Part shown: positions 1 to 10,900 of the stretch, piece after piece
Layout of the letters: every line of letters starts with the position of its first letter
How positions within the stretch are numbered: position 1 is the stretch's first letter
Assembly (NCBI RefSeq): GCF_020085105.1
Contig: NC_058045.1
Span: forward strand, 2,744,001-2,808,000
Origin: Siniperca chuatsi
Taxonomy: Eukaryota > Chordata > Actinopteri > Centrarchiformes > Sinipercidae
DNA length: 64,000 bases
Direction: 5' to 3'
Program-made: the position numbers and the translations under genes
Notes under the pieces: model-generated
The model's database searches: none
Told to the model about the DNA's origin: nothing
What the model saw: only the letters and a program-made list of their open reading frames with translations

Positions 1-302
1 AAACTGAATTAATATGAAGACAAAAGATGACTGATATAATTTCCTTAAAAACTTTCTTAGTGTTCATCTTGACACTGAGATAAGTTCATATCGGACACTG
101 TAACAAATTTACATGTGTTTTCTTCATAGATGGTCGAAATTCTACATTAGAAAGATTTGCCGCTTTGTGAAGTTAAGCTGTCATTCCATCCCAAAACCTC
201 TTAAAACAGATTTGTAAACACTAAAAACAGGATGAATATGAAGAACATGTACTGTATAAACACAAACAATATAAAGACCAAATTTTTGCGATTTTACTGT
301 TT

Positions 303-1660
303 TTTAATTCAATTTCAATTCAATTTATTAATTTATATAGCACCAATTAATAACAGAAGTTATCTCATAGCACTTTTCCTATAGAGCAGGTCTAGACTGT
401 ACTCTTTATAATATTATTTACAGAGACCCAACAAATTCCACCTTGAGCAAGCATTTGGCGACAGTGACAAGAAAAACTTCCTTTAAGAGGCAGAAACCTT
501 GGACAGAACCAGACTCAATGGTGGGTGGCCATCCGCCGCTGCCGTGTTATGTTTTGAGAGAAAGAGAGAGAGAGAGGTTTTGGGAAAGGGGGGGGTGGGA
601 GAAAGGGAGGCATAATGCAAATACCACCTGGAATTTGTAGTGTTAATATTAATATAATAATAATAATAATAATAGGAATGACAGCTATAGGAAAAATTAT
701 GTCAGTATTAGTAACAGAGCCAATAACAACAACTGTAGCAGCAGTTGTTCGAGCAGGAACACAGGGGCAGCAGGTGGCCCACAACCACAGCTGCAGTCTC
801 TGCAGCTCCAGAGGCAGAAATACCTGCTGAAAATGACAGAAGGAGAGAGGAGAGAAACCAGAAGGCACAGAACTATGGGAGAGAGAAGATGTCGAGTTAG
901 TAACATGCAGTAATGTGATAATAATGCATACAGATGGAGATGTAGAGAGGAAAGAGGTGCATCATGGGAAGTCTCCTGGCAGTCTAGGCCTATAGCAGCA
1001 TAACTAAGGGATGGTTCAGGGCTCACCTGAGCCAGCCCTAACTATAAGCTTTATCAAAGAGGAAAGTCTTAAGCCTACTCTTAAATGTGAAGATAGTGTC
1101 TGCCTCCCGAACCCAAACTGGGACCTGATTCCACAGGAGAGGAGTTTCATAACTGAAGGCTCTGGCTCCCATTCTACTTTTGGAAACTTTAGGAACCACA
1201 AGTAACCCTGCATCCTGGGAGAGCAGTGTTCTATCAGAATCAGAATCAGAAATACTTTATTGATCACCGAGTGGAAACTCTTTGACGGAGTTACGGCAAC
1301 AGGCAGCATGCATGTTGGCGCATGCGCACTAGTCGGGTAATAAGGTATTATGAGATCTTTAAGATACGATGGTGCCTGACCAATAAGAGCTTTGAAGGTG
1401 AGGAGAAGGATTTTAAATTCTATTCTGGATTTTACAGGGAGCAAGTGCAGAGAAGCTAATATTGGAGAAATATGATCTCTTTTCCTAGTTCTTGTCAGTA
1501 TACGTACCGCAGCATTCTGGATCAACTGAAGAGTCTTAAGGAACTTATTCGGGCAGCCTGATAATAAGGAATTGCAATAGTCCAACCTAGAAGTAACAAA
1601 TGCATGCACTAGTTTTTCGGCATCATTTTGAGACAAGATGTGCCTGAATTTTGCAATGTT
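303..1660 (-). mobile_element. Non-LTR retrotransposon fragment (LINE family A), 3' half
   Basis: This is a minus-strand LINE truncated at its 5' end. Codons from 1636 to 1016 encode the C-terminal thumb region of a jockey/L2-type reverse transcriptase, with the motif DYCNSLLSG followed by LQLIQNAA and the run [15 protein letters not shown]. The 3' untranslated part runs leftward to an ATTCAATT-type tail near 303. The same 3' part recurs at 8021-8345, 10898-11146, 28181-28510, 32490-33075 and 57930-58510, so this is an abundant family. I cannot name the family from the sequence. An L2 tail is inserted inside it at about 1234-1322, which breaks the reading frame. Confidence 0.8.
1234..1322 (-). 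mobile_element. L2-type LINE 3' tail nested in LINE family A
   Basis: On the + strand the segment opens with repeated atcaga hexamers followed by aatactttattgatcaccgag. This is the reverse complement of the 3' end of the L2 copy that finishes at 30694. The paralogous LINE A copy at 32960-32985 lacks the segment, running straight from the gcagtg region into actagtcgggtaataa, so it was inserted later here. Confidence 0.75.
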
Positions 1661-2283
1661 GCGTAGGTGAAAGGTTTAACACCTTGTTAGTGATGGCAGG
1701 TGTTAGTTTTGAACTTACTCTACTTGAGATAAGTTGATTTAGGACACAACATTAGTTTAAGCCGTCTTCACAGAAGATCACAATTCTACAATAGAAACAT
1801 TAAAAATTAAAAATATGAAGGACAACATTGTCTGTAGACAGCACATTAGTTGTGACCTCTTTGTGATGTTAAAGCTGTCTTTCTTTCCATGAGTTTATGC
1901 CGTGTTTTCTTCACAGAAGATCAAAATTCTACAATAGGAACATTAAAAACATTTGTGATGTTAAAGCTGTAATTCCTTCCCAAAAGCTCTTAGAAACAGA
2001 TTTCTGCATTATTAACACTAAAATCTGGATGAATATGAAGAACATGTACTGTATAAGAACAAAAAATAGGTGAATATAAATGAAGTTGTTTGATTTTACT
2101 TTCTTTTATCACTTTAGTAGTGATGGCACGTGTTACTTGAGATGATGATTTCGGACACAACATTAGTTTAAGCCGTGTTTTCTTCACAGAAGATCAAAAT
2201 TCTACAACAGAAACATTAAAAACTGAAAATATGAAGGACCAAATTTGTTTGATGTTAACACTTTGTTAGTGTTGGCACATGTT

Positions 2284-2450
2284 AATCAGAATCAGAATCA
2301 GAAATACTTCATTGATCCCGAGGGGAAACTCTTTTGTTAAAATTAACATAAGTGTAAAGTACAAAGTGGGTTTACCGGTTGATGATAATAATACGGTATA
2401 ATAATACAAGTAGTAAGTAATATTTTTTGTAAAGTAATATTTTTGAACTT
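2284..2450 (-). mobile_element. L2-type LINE 3' end fragment
   Basis: Another minus-strand L2 3' terminus, again opening with atcagaatcagaatcagaaa and then tacttcattgatcccgagg. Its body (gtgggtttaccggttgatg and following) resembles the reverse complement of the 30480-30560 part of the large L2 copy. It sits inside the local repeat array. Confidence 0.7.
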
Positions 2451-2865
2451 ACTCGAGATAAGTTGATGTTGGACAAGCATATCAGTTTTGTAGAAATTCA
2501 TGATGGAGGTTATTCCTAACTCTGTTCTAACTTGACATTGTCACATAAACACTCCAACTTGAAAAGTATCCCCAAAAGAATGAAGTGGAAAGAGAGTGGC
2601 GCCTAACTCTAATAGCTTCTGGAAGTAGGATGCACTCTACACCCCACACAAACCTTGTCCCCTACATACAAACAGGTCCCTACACCTGGACTTGGACTCA
2701 TTCATGGTGATGCAATGACATTCCAAAGAATACACTTAAATCAAACTACATGTGAAAACCATTGCTTCACTGGAATACTTGAAACACTGACTTAGTCAGT
2801 GAGTTGACTGGCATCACCAACAACACCTTGATTGAACATCACATGCAGCAGATGGTTAACTGGCT

Positions 2866-3605
2866 TCACTGTGCATCCAACACGAGTTCTGACTCTGTGT
2901 ATGGTGCTTGAATCAGAGTGAATGGAGGGTGTTCTTGGTGTGTACTGTCTGAATGGACAGAATGTACGAAGTGTTTATGTGCAGTGTCAGCTGAAGAGGT
3001 ATGAGTGCAGCTGTGTCCAGAGCTCATCTCTGTCTGTGACTGAGGCTGCAAACTACCTGCATGCTCAGGCTCATCCTGAAGGCCAGGCGAAACATGCCCT
3101 GCATGGTTATCCACACATGCATTCTTCAGATTGCCGACCTCTCTTGAGTTCTGCTCTCAGCAAATTCCTCTTCCACAACAGACATCAATCCATCTGCCTC
3201 AGTGACATCATCTGACTCATTCCCACAGGAGGACACAAAGGTGCGATCTGACAAACTGTCCACATCCACAGGTAAGACATTAACAAGCATCAGCAGGTTA
3301 CGGTGCACGACTCTCTCCTGACCACAGATTCCTGATCTGATTTGTGTGAGTGGAGGCATTCACATTCGCGACAGTGTATATCATGGGCTCCCATCGGTCT
3401 GCTGTCTTCCATTTCCCTCTGTCACATTTGTTTGAGACCAGGACTCAGTCACCTGCAGTGATGGACTTCCCTTTTGCTGTCATAGATTTCAGAGTGAGGA
3501 CTCTGCTCCTTGTCAACATGTACTTGAGCAATAACCATGGCCATCCCTTGAGACACCACGTAGCTGACTGCTGATCTCTGGATCTTAGGATATTCTTGAA
3601 AAGAA
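2866..3605 (-). pseudogene. Gypsy element 1, integrase C-terminus (left part of a split pol)
   Basis: Minus-strand translation gives the C-terminal end of a Ty3/gypsy integrase. A stretch near 3330-3430 reads like TADRWEPMIYTVANVNA followed by NQIRNLWSG and VVHRNLLMLVNVLP, the pattern of the integrase tail common in fish gypsy elements. An acidic tail follows toward 2866. Frames are shifted, so it is dead. The integrase core of the same element lies at 6687-8015. The two halves were separated by insertion of the 3611-6681 element, and the duplicated CATCT marks the junction. No LTR of this older element was identified. Confidence 0.75.
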
Positions 3606-3610
3606 CATCT
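3606..3610. repeat. Target-site duplication CATCT, left copy
   Basis: CATCT immediately precedes the outer end of the left LTR (tgtcgtgggt at 3611). The same five bases follow the outer end of the right LTR at 6682-6686. Five bases is the usual target duplication of Ty3/gypsy integrases. Confidence 0.8.
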
Positions 3611-3805
3611 TGTCGTGGGTTGGCAATTTTCTAGAACCCAAATGCAGGAACTCACAGGAGAAGGCTGGATGAACGTGACGGTCTTTATTGTGCAGATAAT
3701 TATAGACAATGATAAATGCTGAATCCGGCGTCACCCGTGGCCTCCCCGCGGATCCGACTGGGCAGAGTCGGAGATGTGACTGACGGCACTCTGGACGGAG
3801 ACGAG
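3611..3805 (-). repeat. Truncated 3' LTR of gypsy element 2
   Basis: This 195-bp segment matches 5958-6152 with about three substitutions. It corresponds to the end of the LTR (presumably R and U5). Homology stops abruptly at acgag (3801-3805), where GC-rich repeats begin, so the U3 portion is missing. Deletion between the repeat block and the LTR is the simplest explanation. Confidence 0.8.
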
Positions 3806-5700
3806 ACGATCCCGGGCCAGGTGGGAGACTTGGGGCGGACGGCCCGGGGGCTGGACAGGCGCAGAGCTGGGGACCTCGGAGCTGATCTCCCAAGGTCTGT
3901 GATGGAAACTGACACCATCCAAAGACCAGACAGAAGACCGGCGGCGAACACTGAGTGTCACAGGAGGCCCGCGGCGAACACAGAGCCCTTCTGGAGGCCG
4001 GCGACGAAGACGGAGCCCTTCTGGAGACCGGCGACGAACACGGAGAGTCACTTGAGGTCCGTCGACGAACACGGAGCCCTTCTGGAGGCCGGCGGCGAAG
4101 ACGGAGCCCTTCTGGAGGCCGGCGGCGAAGACGGAACCCTTCTGGAGGCCGGCGGCGGACGCTGAACCCTCCGGGAGGCTGGCAGCAAAGCCCGAGAGTC
4201 TCTGGAGGCCAATGGCGAGGACTGGCCCTTTCTGGAGGCCTGCCCATCCGCTCAGGGACCAATGGCAGTTCAGCGGGGCCGGGGACTGGCAACGAGACAT
4301 CAGAGTGGGTAGCCGGCGACGGCAGGACATCAAGGCAGGGCGCCGAGGCGGCAGGGCCGGGAGCTAGCGACAAGGCGGCTGGACCTGGAGCCGACGACTG
4401 GTCCTCGGGACAGGGAGCCGGCGGCTGGGCCTCGGGACAGGGAGCCGACGACTGGTCCTCGGGACAGGGAGCCGGCGGCTGGGCCTCGGGACAGGGAGCC
4501 GGTGGCTGGGCCTCGGGACAGGGAGCCGACGACAGTGGGACATCAAGGCATGGCGCCGAAGCGGCAGGGCCAGGAGCCGGTGGCGAGGCGGCTGGACATG
4601 GAGCCGGCGACGGTGGGACGTCAAGGCAGGGCGCCGAGGAGGCTGGACCTGGAGCCGGCGTCTGGTCAGCAAGACGGGGAGACGGCTCCGGACCAAGGAG
4701 CTGCTGTGATTCAGCAGGGACTGAAGCAAAGAGCTGCTGCGATCCAGCAGGGACTGAAGCAAAGAGCTGCTGCGATCCAGCAGGGCCTGGAACCAGGGGC
4801 TGCTGCAATCCAGCAGGGCCTGGAGCAAGGGGCTGCTGCGACCCAGCAGGACCTGGAGCAAGGGGCTGCTGCGACCCAGCAGGGACTGGAACCGGCATGG
4901 CAGCAGGGCATGGGACCGGCAACTGGACAACAGGACTTTGTGCCGGTGTCTGGGAATCGTAACATGGCGCCAGGACGACAGGACATGGCACCAGCTTCAA
5001 AGCAGCAGGACAGGGCGCTGGCGACTGGACCTCTGGACATGGCGACGTCTTCCGAACCTCAGGCCTGGGAGTAAGGAGCTGCTGCCATCCAGCCGGGAAA
5101 GGAGTCAGCTGCGATCCAGCAGAGAGTTCAGGGAACTGCTGAGGTCCGGCAGAGAGTCCAGGGAGCTGCTGTGGCTCAGCAGGGACTGGAGCAAGGGGCT
5201 GCTGCGATCCAGCAGGGAATGGAACAAGGGGCTGCTGCGATCCAGCAGGGAATGGAACAAGGGGCTGCTGCGATCCAGCAGGGAATGGAACAAGGGGCTG
5301 CTGCGACCCAGCAGGGACTGGAGCCGGCGTGGCAGCAGGACATGGGACCGGCAACTGGACCATAGGACTTGGTCGGGGAATCGTGACATGGCGCCGGGAC
5401 AGCAGGACATGGCGCTGGTGACTGGACCTCCGGACATAGCGCCATCTTCGGAACCTCAGGCCTGGGAGTAAGGAGCTGCTGCGATCCAGCCGGGAAACGA
5501 GTCGGCAGCGATCCAGCAGGGGCTCCAGGGGGCTGCTGAGGTCCGGCGGAGAGTCCAGGGAGCGAAGGCTGCTGCGATCCAGCGGCGGAGGCGAGGACAG
5601 GGTGCGGCTGCGATCCAGCGGCGGAGGCGAGGACAGGGTGCGGCTGCGATCCAGCAGCGGAGGCGAGGACAGGGTGGGGAAGACGAGCAGCTAGACAGCG
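3806..5700. repeat. GC-rich coding minisatellite inside gypsy element 2
   Basis: Several tandem arrays with units of a multiple of three. There are ~30-bp units at about 3950-4160 (containing cccttctggaggccggcg), 27-bp units at about 4385-4530 (ggagccggcggctgggcctc), and 33-bp units at 4725-4900 and 5175-5330 (gctgctgcgatccagcag). Because the units keep frame, long open frames exist on both strands, including a 592-codon one on - (5363 to 3585). The minus reading is a Pro/Gln/Ala-rich repeat (PAGSQQPLVPF-type) downstream of the Gag start, so that strand is the likelier coding one. I do not treat any of these frames as a host gene. Confidence 0.75.
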
Positions 5701-5941
5701 GGGAAGGCTGACGACTGGCGGGTCGGGAGTCAAGCCGGGAACCGGGGGCAGACACAAAGCCCTGGGCCCACTCAGGAAGAGCATCCCACAACCAGGGCGT
5801 GCGGGAGACAGCATAACGCGCGGCAGCTTTGACAGTCAGCCTGGCATGCTCGCTGCTGGCTGTTCCCCAAATCTCCAACAGGCTAGACAAGTCCAACACT
5901 AATTCCCGTAGTTCATCTGCTCTGAGTTCTGCTGGGTCCAT
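5456..5941 (-). CDS. Gag-like protein N-terminus of gypsy element 2
   Basis: The minus-strand frame starts with ATG at 5941, 17 bases inside the LTR end. This is the position expected for Gag in fish gypsy elements. The protein opens MDPAELRADELRELVLDLSS, an acidic, helix-prone start. It then runs into a Pro/Ser/Arg-rich segment and the WIAAAPCPRLRR repeats encoded by the minisatellite, and stops after 161 codons. No zinc knuckle or protease motif follows. Assignment as Gag rests on its position after the LTR and on its general character, not on a conserved domain I can point to. Confidence 0.5.
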   Translation of the reverse strand: MDPAELRADELRELVLDLSSLLEIWGTASSEHARLTVKAAARYAVSRTPWLWDALPEWAQGFVSAPGSRLDSRPASRQPSPLSSCSSSPPCPRLRCWIAAAPCPRLRRWIAAAPCPRLRRWIAAAFAPWTLRRTSAAPWSPCWIAADSFPGWIAAAPYSQA

Positions 5942-5957
5942 GTTGGCCAGATCGTTC

Positions 5958-6681
5958 TGTCGTGGGTTGGCAATTTTCTAGAACCCAAATGCAGGAACTC
6001 ACAGGAGAAAGCTGGATGAACGTGACGGTCTTTAGTGTGCAGATAATTATAGACAATGATAAATGCTGAATCCAGCGTCACCCGTGGCCTCCCCGCGGAT
6101 CCGACTGGGCAGAGTCGGAGATGTGACTGACGGCACTCTGGACGGAGACGAGGCGAGCTGTCTCCGTGCTGGCGAGCGTAGTGGGGAGGCAGAACCGACC
6201 AGGCGGAAGATCATTGGAGCCGGGCGTGTGGTGTGTTTGACCGGCAGTGTCCGGAGGCAGGGACCAACTGGATGGCGAGAGTGGCGTGGTAGTTGAGGTC
6301 CAGATGATCGGAAGAGCAGACTGAGGCAATGGTCACCGGCAGAGCGAGAGTCTGTAAGCAAGACAAACGGATTACTACTGCGGCAAGAAACAAAACCGAA
6401 ACTTTTACATAAAGCGCTGCGGGAGCCGTTACGAATACTCGTACGGATGTACGGAGGGACGATCTGGTGCCGGAAGCATGGATGAGCCCAGTAGATAAAC
6501 TGCTGCAATTGATGATGATGCAGAACAGGTGTGCCGGTAATCAACTGCAGCCGGGAGATCGGGGAGCCAGCCTGAACACAGACACACATCCACACAGACA
6601 GGGGACAGCCAGAACACACGAGGAGAAACAGGTATACTGAAACATATAAAGATCGGGGGGGCTCTGTGGCCCACCATGACA
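5958..6681 (-). repeat. 5' LTR of gypsy element 2
   Basis: A 724-bp LTR in minus orientation. It opens TGTCATGG at 6681 and closes CCACGACA at 5958. It contains a TTTATATG stretch soon after the start that may serve as a TATA box. Only its last 195 bases are present in the left LTR. Confidence 0.75.
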
Positions 6682-6686
6682 CATCT
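6682..6686. repeat. Target-site duplication CATCT, right copy
   Basis: Matches the CATCT at 3606-3610 and abuts the 5' LTR. To its right the gypsy element 1 integrase reading frame resumes. Confidence 0.8.
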
Positions 6687-8015
6687 GGAACACATGGAAC
6701 TCTACCATACATACAGAAAGGGGGGGTAGCACGTAGTTTCACGTACAGTACGGTCATACATGAAAGTTAGGGTCTGGAAGTGTTGGGCCCAATTATGCTT
6801 TACATCAGGCGAGAGGACTCGAATCATGTTACCCACTGTTCTGTTGAAGCGTTCCATGCAACCATTGCCCATTGGTACAGTGTTGTCCAGGACTTCCTCA
6901 CACCAGCAACCTTCAACAATTCACGTATCAGTTGACTTTCAAATGAGGCACCCTGATCTGAGTGGATCCTCTCAGGAAATCCATAAATGCAGAAGTACTT
7001 GTCCCAAAGCTGTAGAAGCTGTTGGAGAACATCAACAGCTCACGTCCTAGCACTAGACTCCCACAGGTTGTGCGTCTCAAGGATGGCAGGGACTTCCTCT
7101 TTGGAGAAGGACCGGTTCTTGACACATTCAGACACTTCCCCAACTCCACTGTCACAGCCATTTTGATTGTTGTTTGATTGTCTGAAGGCTTCCTGGACAG
7201 AGTCAGAAGAGACAGGGATTGTGTCCACAAGGACAGGTAAGGTAAGGGTATCGAAGCAACCTCTTTCCAGCAACTGACTTCATAAATGGCCGGCGGCTCA
7301 GTGTGTCCGCAACAATGTTCTTGGAGCCGGGGATGTGCTTGATATCGAATACATAGGACACCAACTTCACTACCCAACGCTGTTCGCATGCATCCAGCTA
7401 TGGTTTTGTCATGATGTGTGTGAGGGGGTTATTTGTCCACACAGTGAAGACATGGTCCATGACTAAACTTGTCACACACAGACCAGTTTAATGCCAGGCC
7501 ACACATTCAACCCCCTGAACCTGCGAAAGAACCCCTCCTAACCCATCCAAGGAGGCGTCAGTGGACAATACAAATGGGTGTGTGAAGTCTGGGTTGGGCC
7601 CAAACTACTGAAATCCCCAAAAGCCTGATGGTGATCAGGCGTCCAGTCAGCAGATGTCAACTTTGTGCATGGTCTTCCCTTGCGTCTCTGCTTCTAGCCA
7701 GCCAAGAGGTCAAAGAGAGGTCTTGCTATGGTGGAGTAACTGGGCACAAAGTGCTGGTAATAGTGCACCGTTTCTAGAAATAATCCGACACAAGACTGAG
7801 ACAGAGTGACTCCATCAGGCTCCATTAGATCTGCAGTGGTCATTTTGCTGTCAGCCTCGACTTTGGCAGGATCTGTGGACACAGCAGTGCATCAATGACA
7901 TCCCCAAGGAATTTCTCAGACCTCCTGAGCAGCCAGCACTTTTTTGAGGCCAATACTGTAACTGAACTTTTTATTATGAAACTGAGCCATTGAACTCAGT
8001 TTCCCACAATCCTCC
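6687..8015 (-). pseudogene. Gypsy element 1, RT thumb, RNase H end and integrase core
   Basis: Minus-strand frames, read right to left, give three blocks. The end of a gypsy reverse transcriptase (STDPAKVEA near 7865, then YYQHFVPSYSTIARPLFDLL) comes first. The RNase H tail (YVFDIKHIPGSKNIVADTLS, about 7290-7370) and an integrase core with IYGFPERIHSDQG (about 6940-6995) follow. The integrase frame continues at 3605 across the younger element. Several frameshifts and stops mean this is a relic. The 5' end is cut off near 8015 by a LINE tail. Confidence 0.8.
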
Positions 8016-8020
8016 AGGAA

Positions 8021-8345
8021 TTTAATTTAATTGAATTCAATTTTATTTATATAGCGCCAATTCATAACAGAAGTTATCTCATTGCGCTTTTCCTACAGAG
8101 CAGGTCTAGACCATACTCTTTATAATATTAATTACAGAGACCCAACAAATCCCACCATGAGCAAGCATTTGGCGACAGTGGCAAGAAAAAACTTCCTTTT
8201 AACAGGCAGAAACCTTGGACAGAACCAGACTCAATGGTGGGCGGCCATCTGCCGCTGCCATGTTAGGTTTTGAGAGAGGGAGTCACAATGCAAAGACCAC
8301 GTAGAATTTTTAATTTTTTTTTATTATAGTAGAATAGTAATTGTA
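8021..8345 (-). mobile_element. LINE family A 3' tail
   Basis: Near-identical to the 303-640 segment: attcaattttatttatatag, the block with acccaacaaatcccaccatg, and ggacagaaccagactcaatg all recur. It is non-coding and minus-oriented, and it truncates gypsy element 1. Confidence 0.75.
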
Positions 8346-10029
8346 GTGTTAATTCACACTCAATTCACACCTGTGTATGAACTCTTGTCAGTGTGACCTG
8401 TGACCTGTGATGTCACCAGGTCAATAAAAGGATCAGCTGGCCATTGTTCTCTCACTTTCTCCTGGAATTCTTTTCACTGCAACAGACAACTGCAGCTGTC
8501 TCCCTCTCAGTGTAGTCTGCCCAGAGCAGACACAGCAAAACCAAACTCTCTTTCATTACAGCAGCGATGCAAGGGCATGCCCAAGATCTCTGTAACCAAG
8601 CTGAGGTAACACTAGCGGCAGCAGCTACGACAAAGTTTGTGGGGATAACTTTTAACAAGCAACAGAGAGCCACTTAGCGCCAAGCTAACTCTAAGGAGAA
8701 CAGACGGAACGACTGGTTCCTCCATCTGCACAATCGGAACACTGACCTTTCCCAGAACCACAATTCTTCCCCTCCTGGCCCACATCCACAACGGAACCAC
8801 CAGCTAACAACGCAGCACCAAAGCAGCACCAAAGCAACATCTTTTATGGACTAGTAACGTGACAACTGGGAATAACATATAGCAAAGCATAGCGTAACAC
8901 AACTAAGGCAAGGCAGGCAAACTGCACCGACCAGCCACTCTACAGCCTCTGTTAACTACGACTTTTATTTATTTAGGTCTTTTAATGAAAAAGTTCACTA
9001 TCCATGACCGAAATTAACATGCATAAACATCAAATTCGATGGGAATGTAAGGCAATGAAAAACAATATGTTTGACAACCAAAAATAGCTACCGACTGCTT
9101 TCTACTGTTTCAAGTCACAATCACCTTCATCTTGGGTTTTAACTATATCTTTTAACCAGATGAAGGATTTTAGTCATTAGATGTCTGTCTTAAGTTATCA
9201 GAGAAAAGCTGAGCAAACAGCTCGGCTAGCCCCCGGGACGTCTATGATACGTCTGTATCACTGTGCTGCATTATTATAAACTATGATGAACTGTGGGTCA
9301 CATCTCTCGCCCATGTAGAGGCGCTGTGTCTCCCTCTTCATCTCCTTGCAGTTCTCATCCAATAGTTCTGTGTTGTTGACTGTGTAGTGGCTGCTTTGAC
9401 ATACAATATGTTGGTGTTCAAGTTTGTGTTCAAGTTTGCTGTCTGCTGAAGTGTAAAAACGTTCTCAAATTATTGTAAATTGTTGTTAATACCTATTAGA
9501 TATAAGTTATCCTGGCCATTCAAATTAATAACAAAAACATGAATATCGCGCACCATTTATTATGACGTCATTATATAATAATTATACCTTCTCTCAGCAC
9601 CCTTAACTGTGACTGACTTCCAGCGTCCCTGGTTTTGAGAGGGGTGCTTGCGACAGTCACGGGTAGAGTAAGAAATAGTTTAATAGCAGTGGCTACATCA
9701 GGCACACTTGGTATTATGCAGTGGTGCTTTATGAATACAGGCGGAGACCCCCCCCCCGCGCCGGTATACTTTACGTGCCAGCCAGTATGGAGATGAGGAA
9801 TAATTATAGCATCTAATAACTCTGTCAACATACTCATAGCAGTATAGCAGTGGGAGTATTGTTTTGAGATAAACGTGAAAATGTGAACCATAATGAGGGA
9901 GTGAGAAGGGGTGGAAAGAGACTGGGTAGAGAGGGGGTGAGAGAGAGAGATGATGATGTAGCAGACATCAGACAGACTGGTAAAGAGACCTGTACCGTTC
10001 ACGTAGGCTACGTCATGTACTAGTCCAGC
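8346..10029. other. No gene seen; possible LTR-like leader
   Basis: The stretch 8346-8640 has an LTR-like look (ggtcaataaaaggatcagct followed by a pyrimidine-rich run), but I found no partner repeat or coding region to prove it. From 8650 to 10029 I see only short unconvincing frames and AT-rich DNA. Confidence 0.3.
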
Positions 10030-10262
10030 AGCAGGTTGGATGTGACTTCCGGTCGTCACGGTTTCTGAAACATTCGTTTAGGTCATATTTGGATTTGAAT
10101 TGTCTCCTGTCCGAAGCGTTATGTCATCATTCTCCCTGTGTGGATCACAGACAGACGCAGATTGGTGTTTGCCCCAGCGGTGGAGCGACACAGCAGCGTT
10201 ATCATGTCTCCGCCACAGCCAGCCCGTCGCCTCTTGCTGACGGCAAAAACACAGATGAGAGG
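10030..10262 (+). promoter_or_regulatory. Candidate 5' noncoding exon or promoter of chst1
   Basis: This stretch is richer in G+C and CpG than its surroundings, and it ends in a plausible splice donor (gatgagag|gtaact near 10262). It lies about 1.9 kb upstream of the acceptor that precedes the chst1 start codon. It would fit a first untranslated exon spliced to 12117. No cap-site or TATA evidence is visible, so this is positional inference only. Confidence 0.25.
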
Positions 10263-10834
10263 TAACTAAACGCACCGTCAGGCCCGGTGTTCAAGGATGA
10301 AGCGGGCCTGTGGATGTGGTTGGAATGACGGCATGCCGACAACAAGCTCGCGTTGTGCCAGCATTAGCCAGCGGCGTTGTGAAGGAAGATGACGTTACAT
10401 CTAACAGGATCTCTCTGATAGAGTGACATAATGACAGACTGGTAGCCTCTGCATTTTTGTGCAAATAGGCCTATAGTGCTGTAACTGGACTATTCTAGAT
10501 AGATAGAATTACTGACAGAAAGGCAGAAGGGCAATAATAGAATTCACCCATTTAATTAATATGCCATAGGCCTGGCATAGCCAGGAATTAATGGGGGTTA
10601 TTTCACACATTTCAAAATGAAATTTTAAGTTGATTTTCCTCATTTTCTTTAGGCTACTTGAGTATTTCAATTTCATGCTATTTTATACTTCAAATATTTA
10701 CATTATTTATACTACTACATATTAGGGCTCCAAGTCGACTGATTGAATAAACAGTACTGAATCTACAGGCATAAAGTATGGAATCTACATTGATTCCAAA
10801 TTGAAAGCGCTCTTTCTGTTTAATGTTGAATAAA

Positions 10835-10836
<2 letters not shown>

Positions 10837-10897
<61 letters not shown>
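10837..10897. repeat. (TC)n microsatellite
   Basis: About 30 uninterrupted TC dinucleotides, directly joined to the LINE family A 3' end that follows. The same LINE tail carries a shorter GA run in the copy near 560, so the tract probably grew from within the element. Confidence 0.95.

Positions 10898-10900
<3 letters not shown>

Larger units (their letters stand above)
40..2480. repeat. Interrupted local repeat array
   Basis: Several diverged copies of one AT-rich unit lie here, at about 60-300, 1680-1880, 1890-2100 and 2110-2250, with a fragment near 2450. Shared landmarks are the phrase gatgaatatgaagaacatgt (near 230 and 2028), ttcacagaagatca, and cttgagataagttgat. The array is split by a minus-strand LINE between about 303 and 1660 and by an L2 tail at 2284-2450. 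The repeat is therefore older than both insertions. It has no coding capacity that I can see, and I do not recognise its family. Confidence 0.6.
3611..6681 (-). mobile_element. Gypsy element 2, non-autonomous, inserted in gypsy element 1
   Basis: A minus-oriented LTR element of 3071 bp. In its own direction it has a 5' LTR (6681 to 5958) beginning TGTCATGG and ending CCACGACA. A short gap resembling a primer-binding region (GAACGATCTGGCCAAC) and a Gag-like ATG at 5941 follow. Then come about 1.9 kb of GC-rich tandem repeats and a shortened 3' LTR (3805 to 3611) ending in the same CCACGACA. It carries no protease, reverse transcriptase or integrase, so any movement needed enzymes from elsewhere. 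The flanking CATCT duplications and about 98% identity over the 195 shared LTR bases point to a fairly recent insertion. Confidence 0.8.

Noticed and set aside
3585..5363. A 592-codon open frame on - (and a 335-codon one on + at 3955-4962)
   Set aside because: Both run through in-frame tandem repeats of GC-rich DNA inside an LTR element, and the minus one ends in LTR sequence. Open length follows from repeat units that are multiples of three, not from a host gene.
8400..8800. Endogenous retrovirus leader or LTR
   Set aside because: The aataaaagga context is suggestive, but there is no second LTR, primer site or gag/pol nearby, so it was left as an unassigned stretch.
9571..10059. A 162-codon frame on -
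   Set aside because: No recognisable domain, unlike codon use and a simple-repeat-like composition. More likely a chance frame upstream of chst1.
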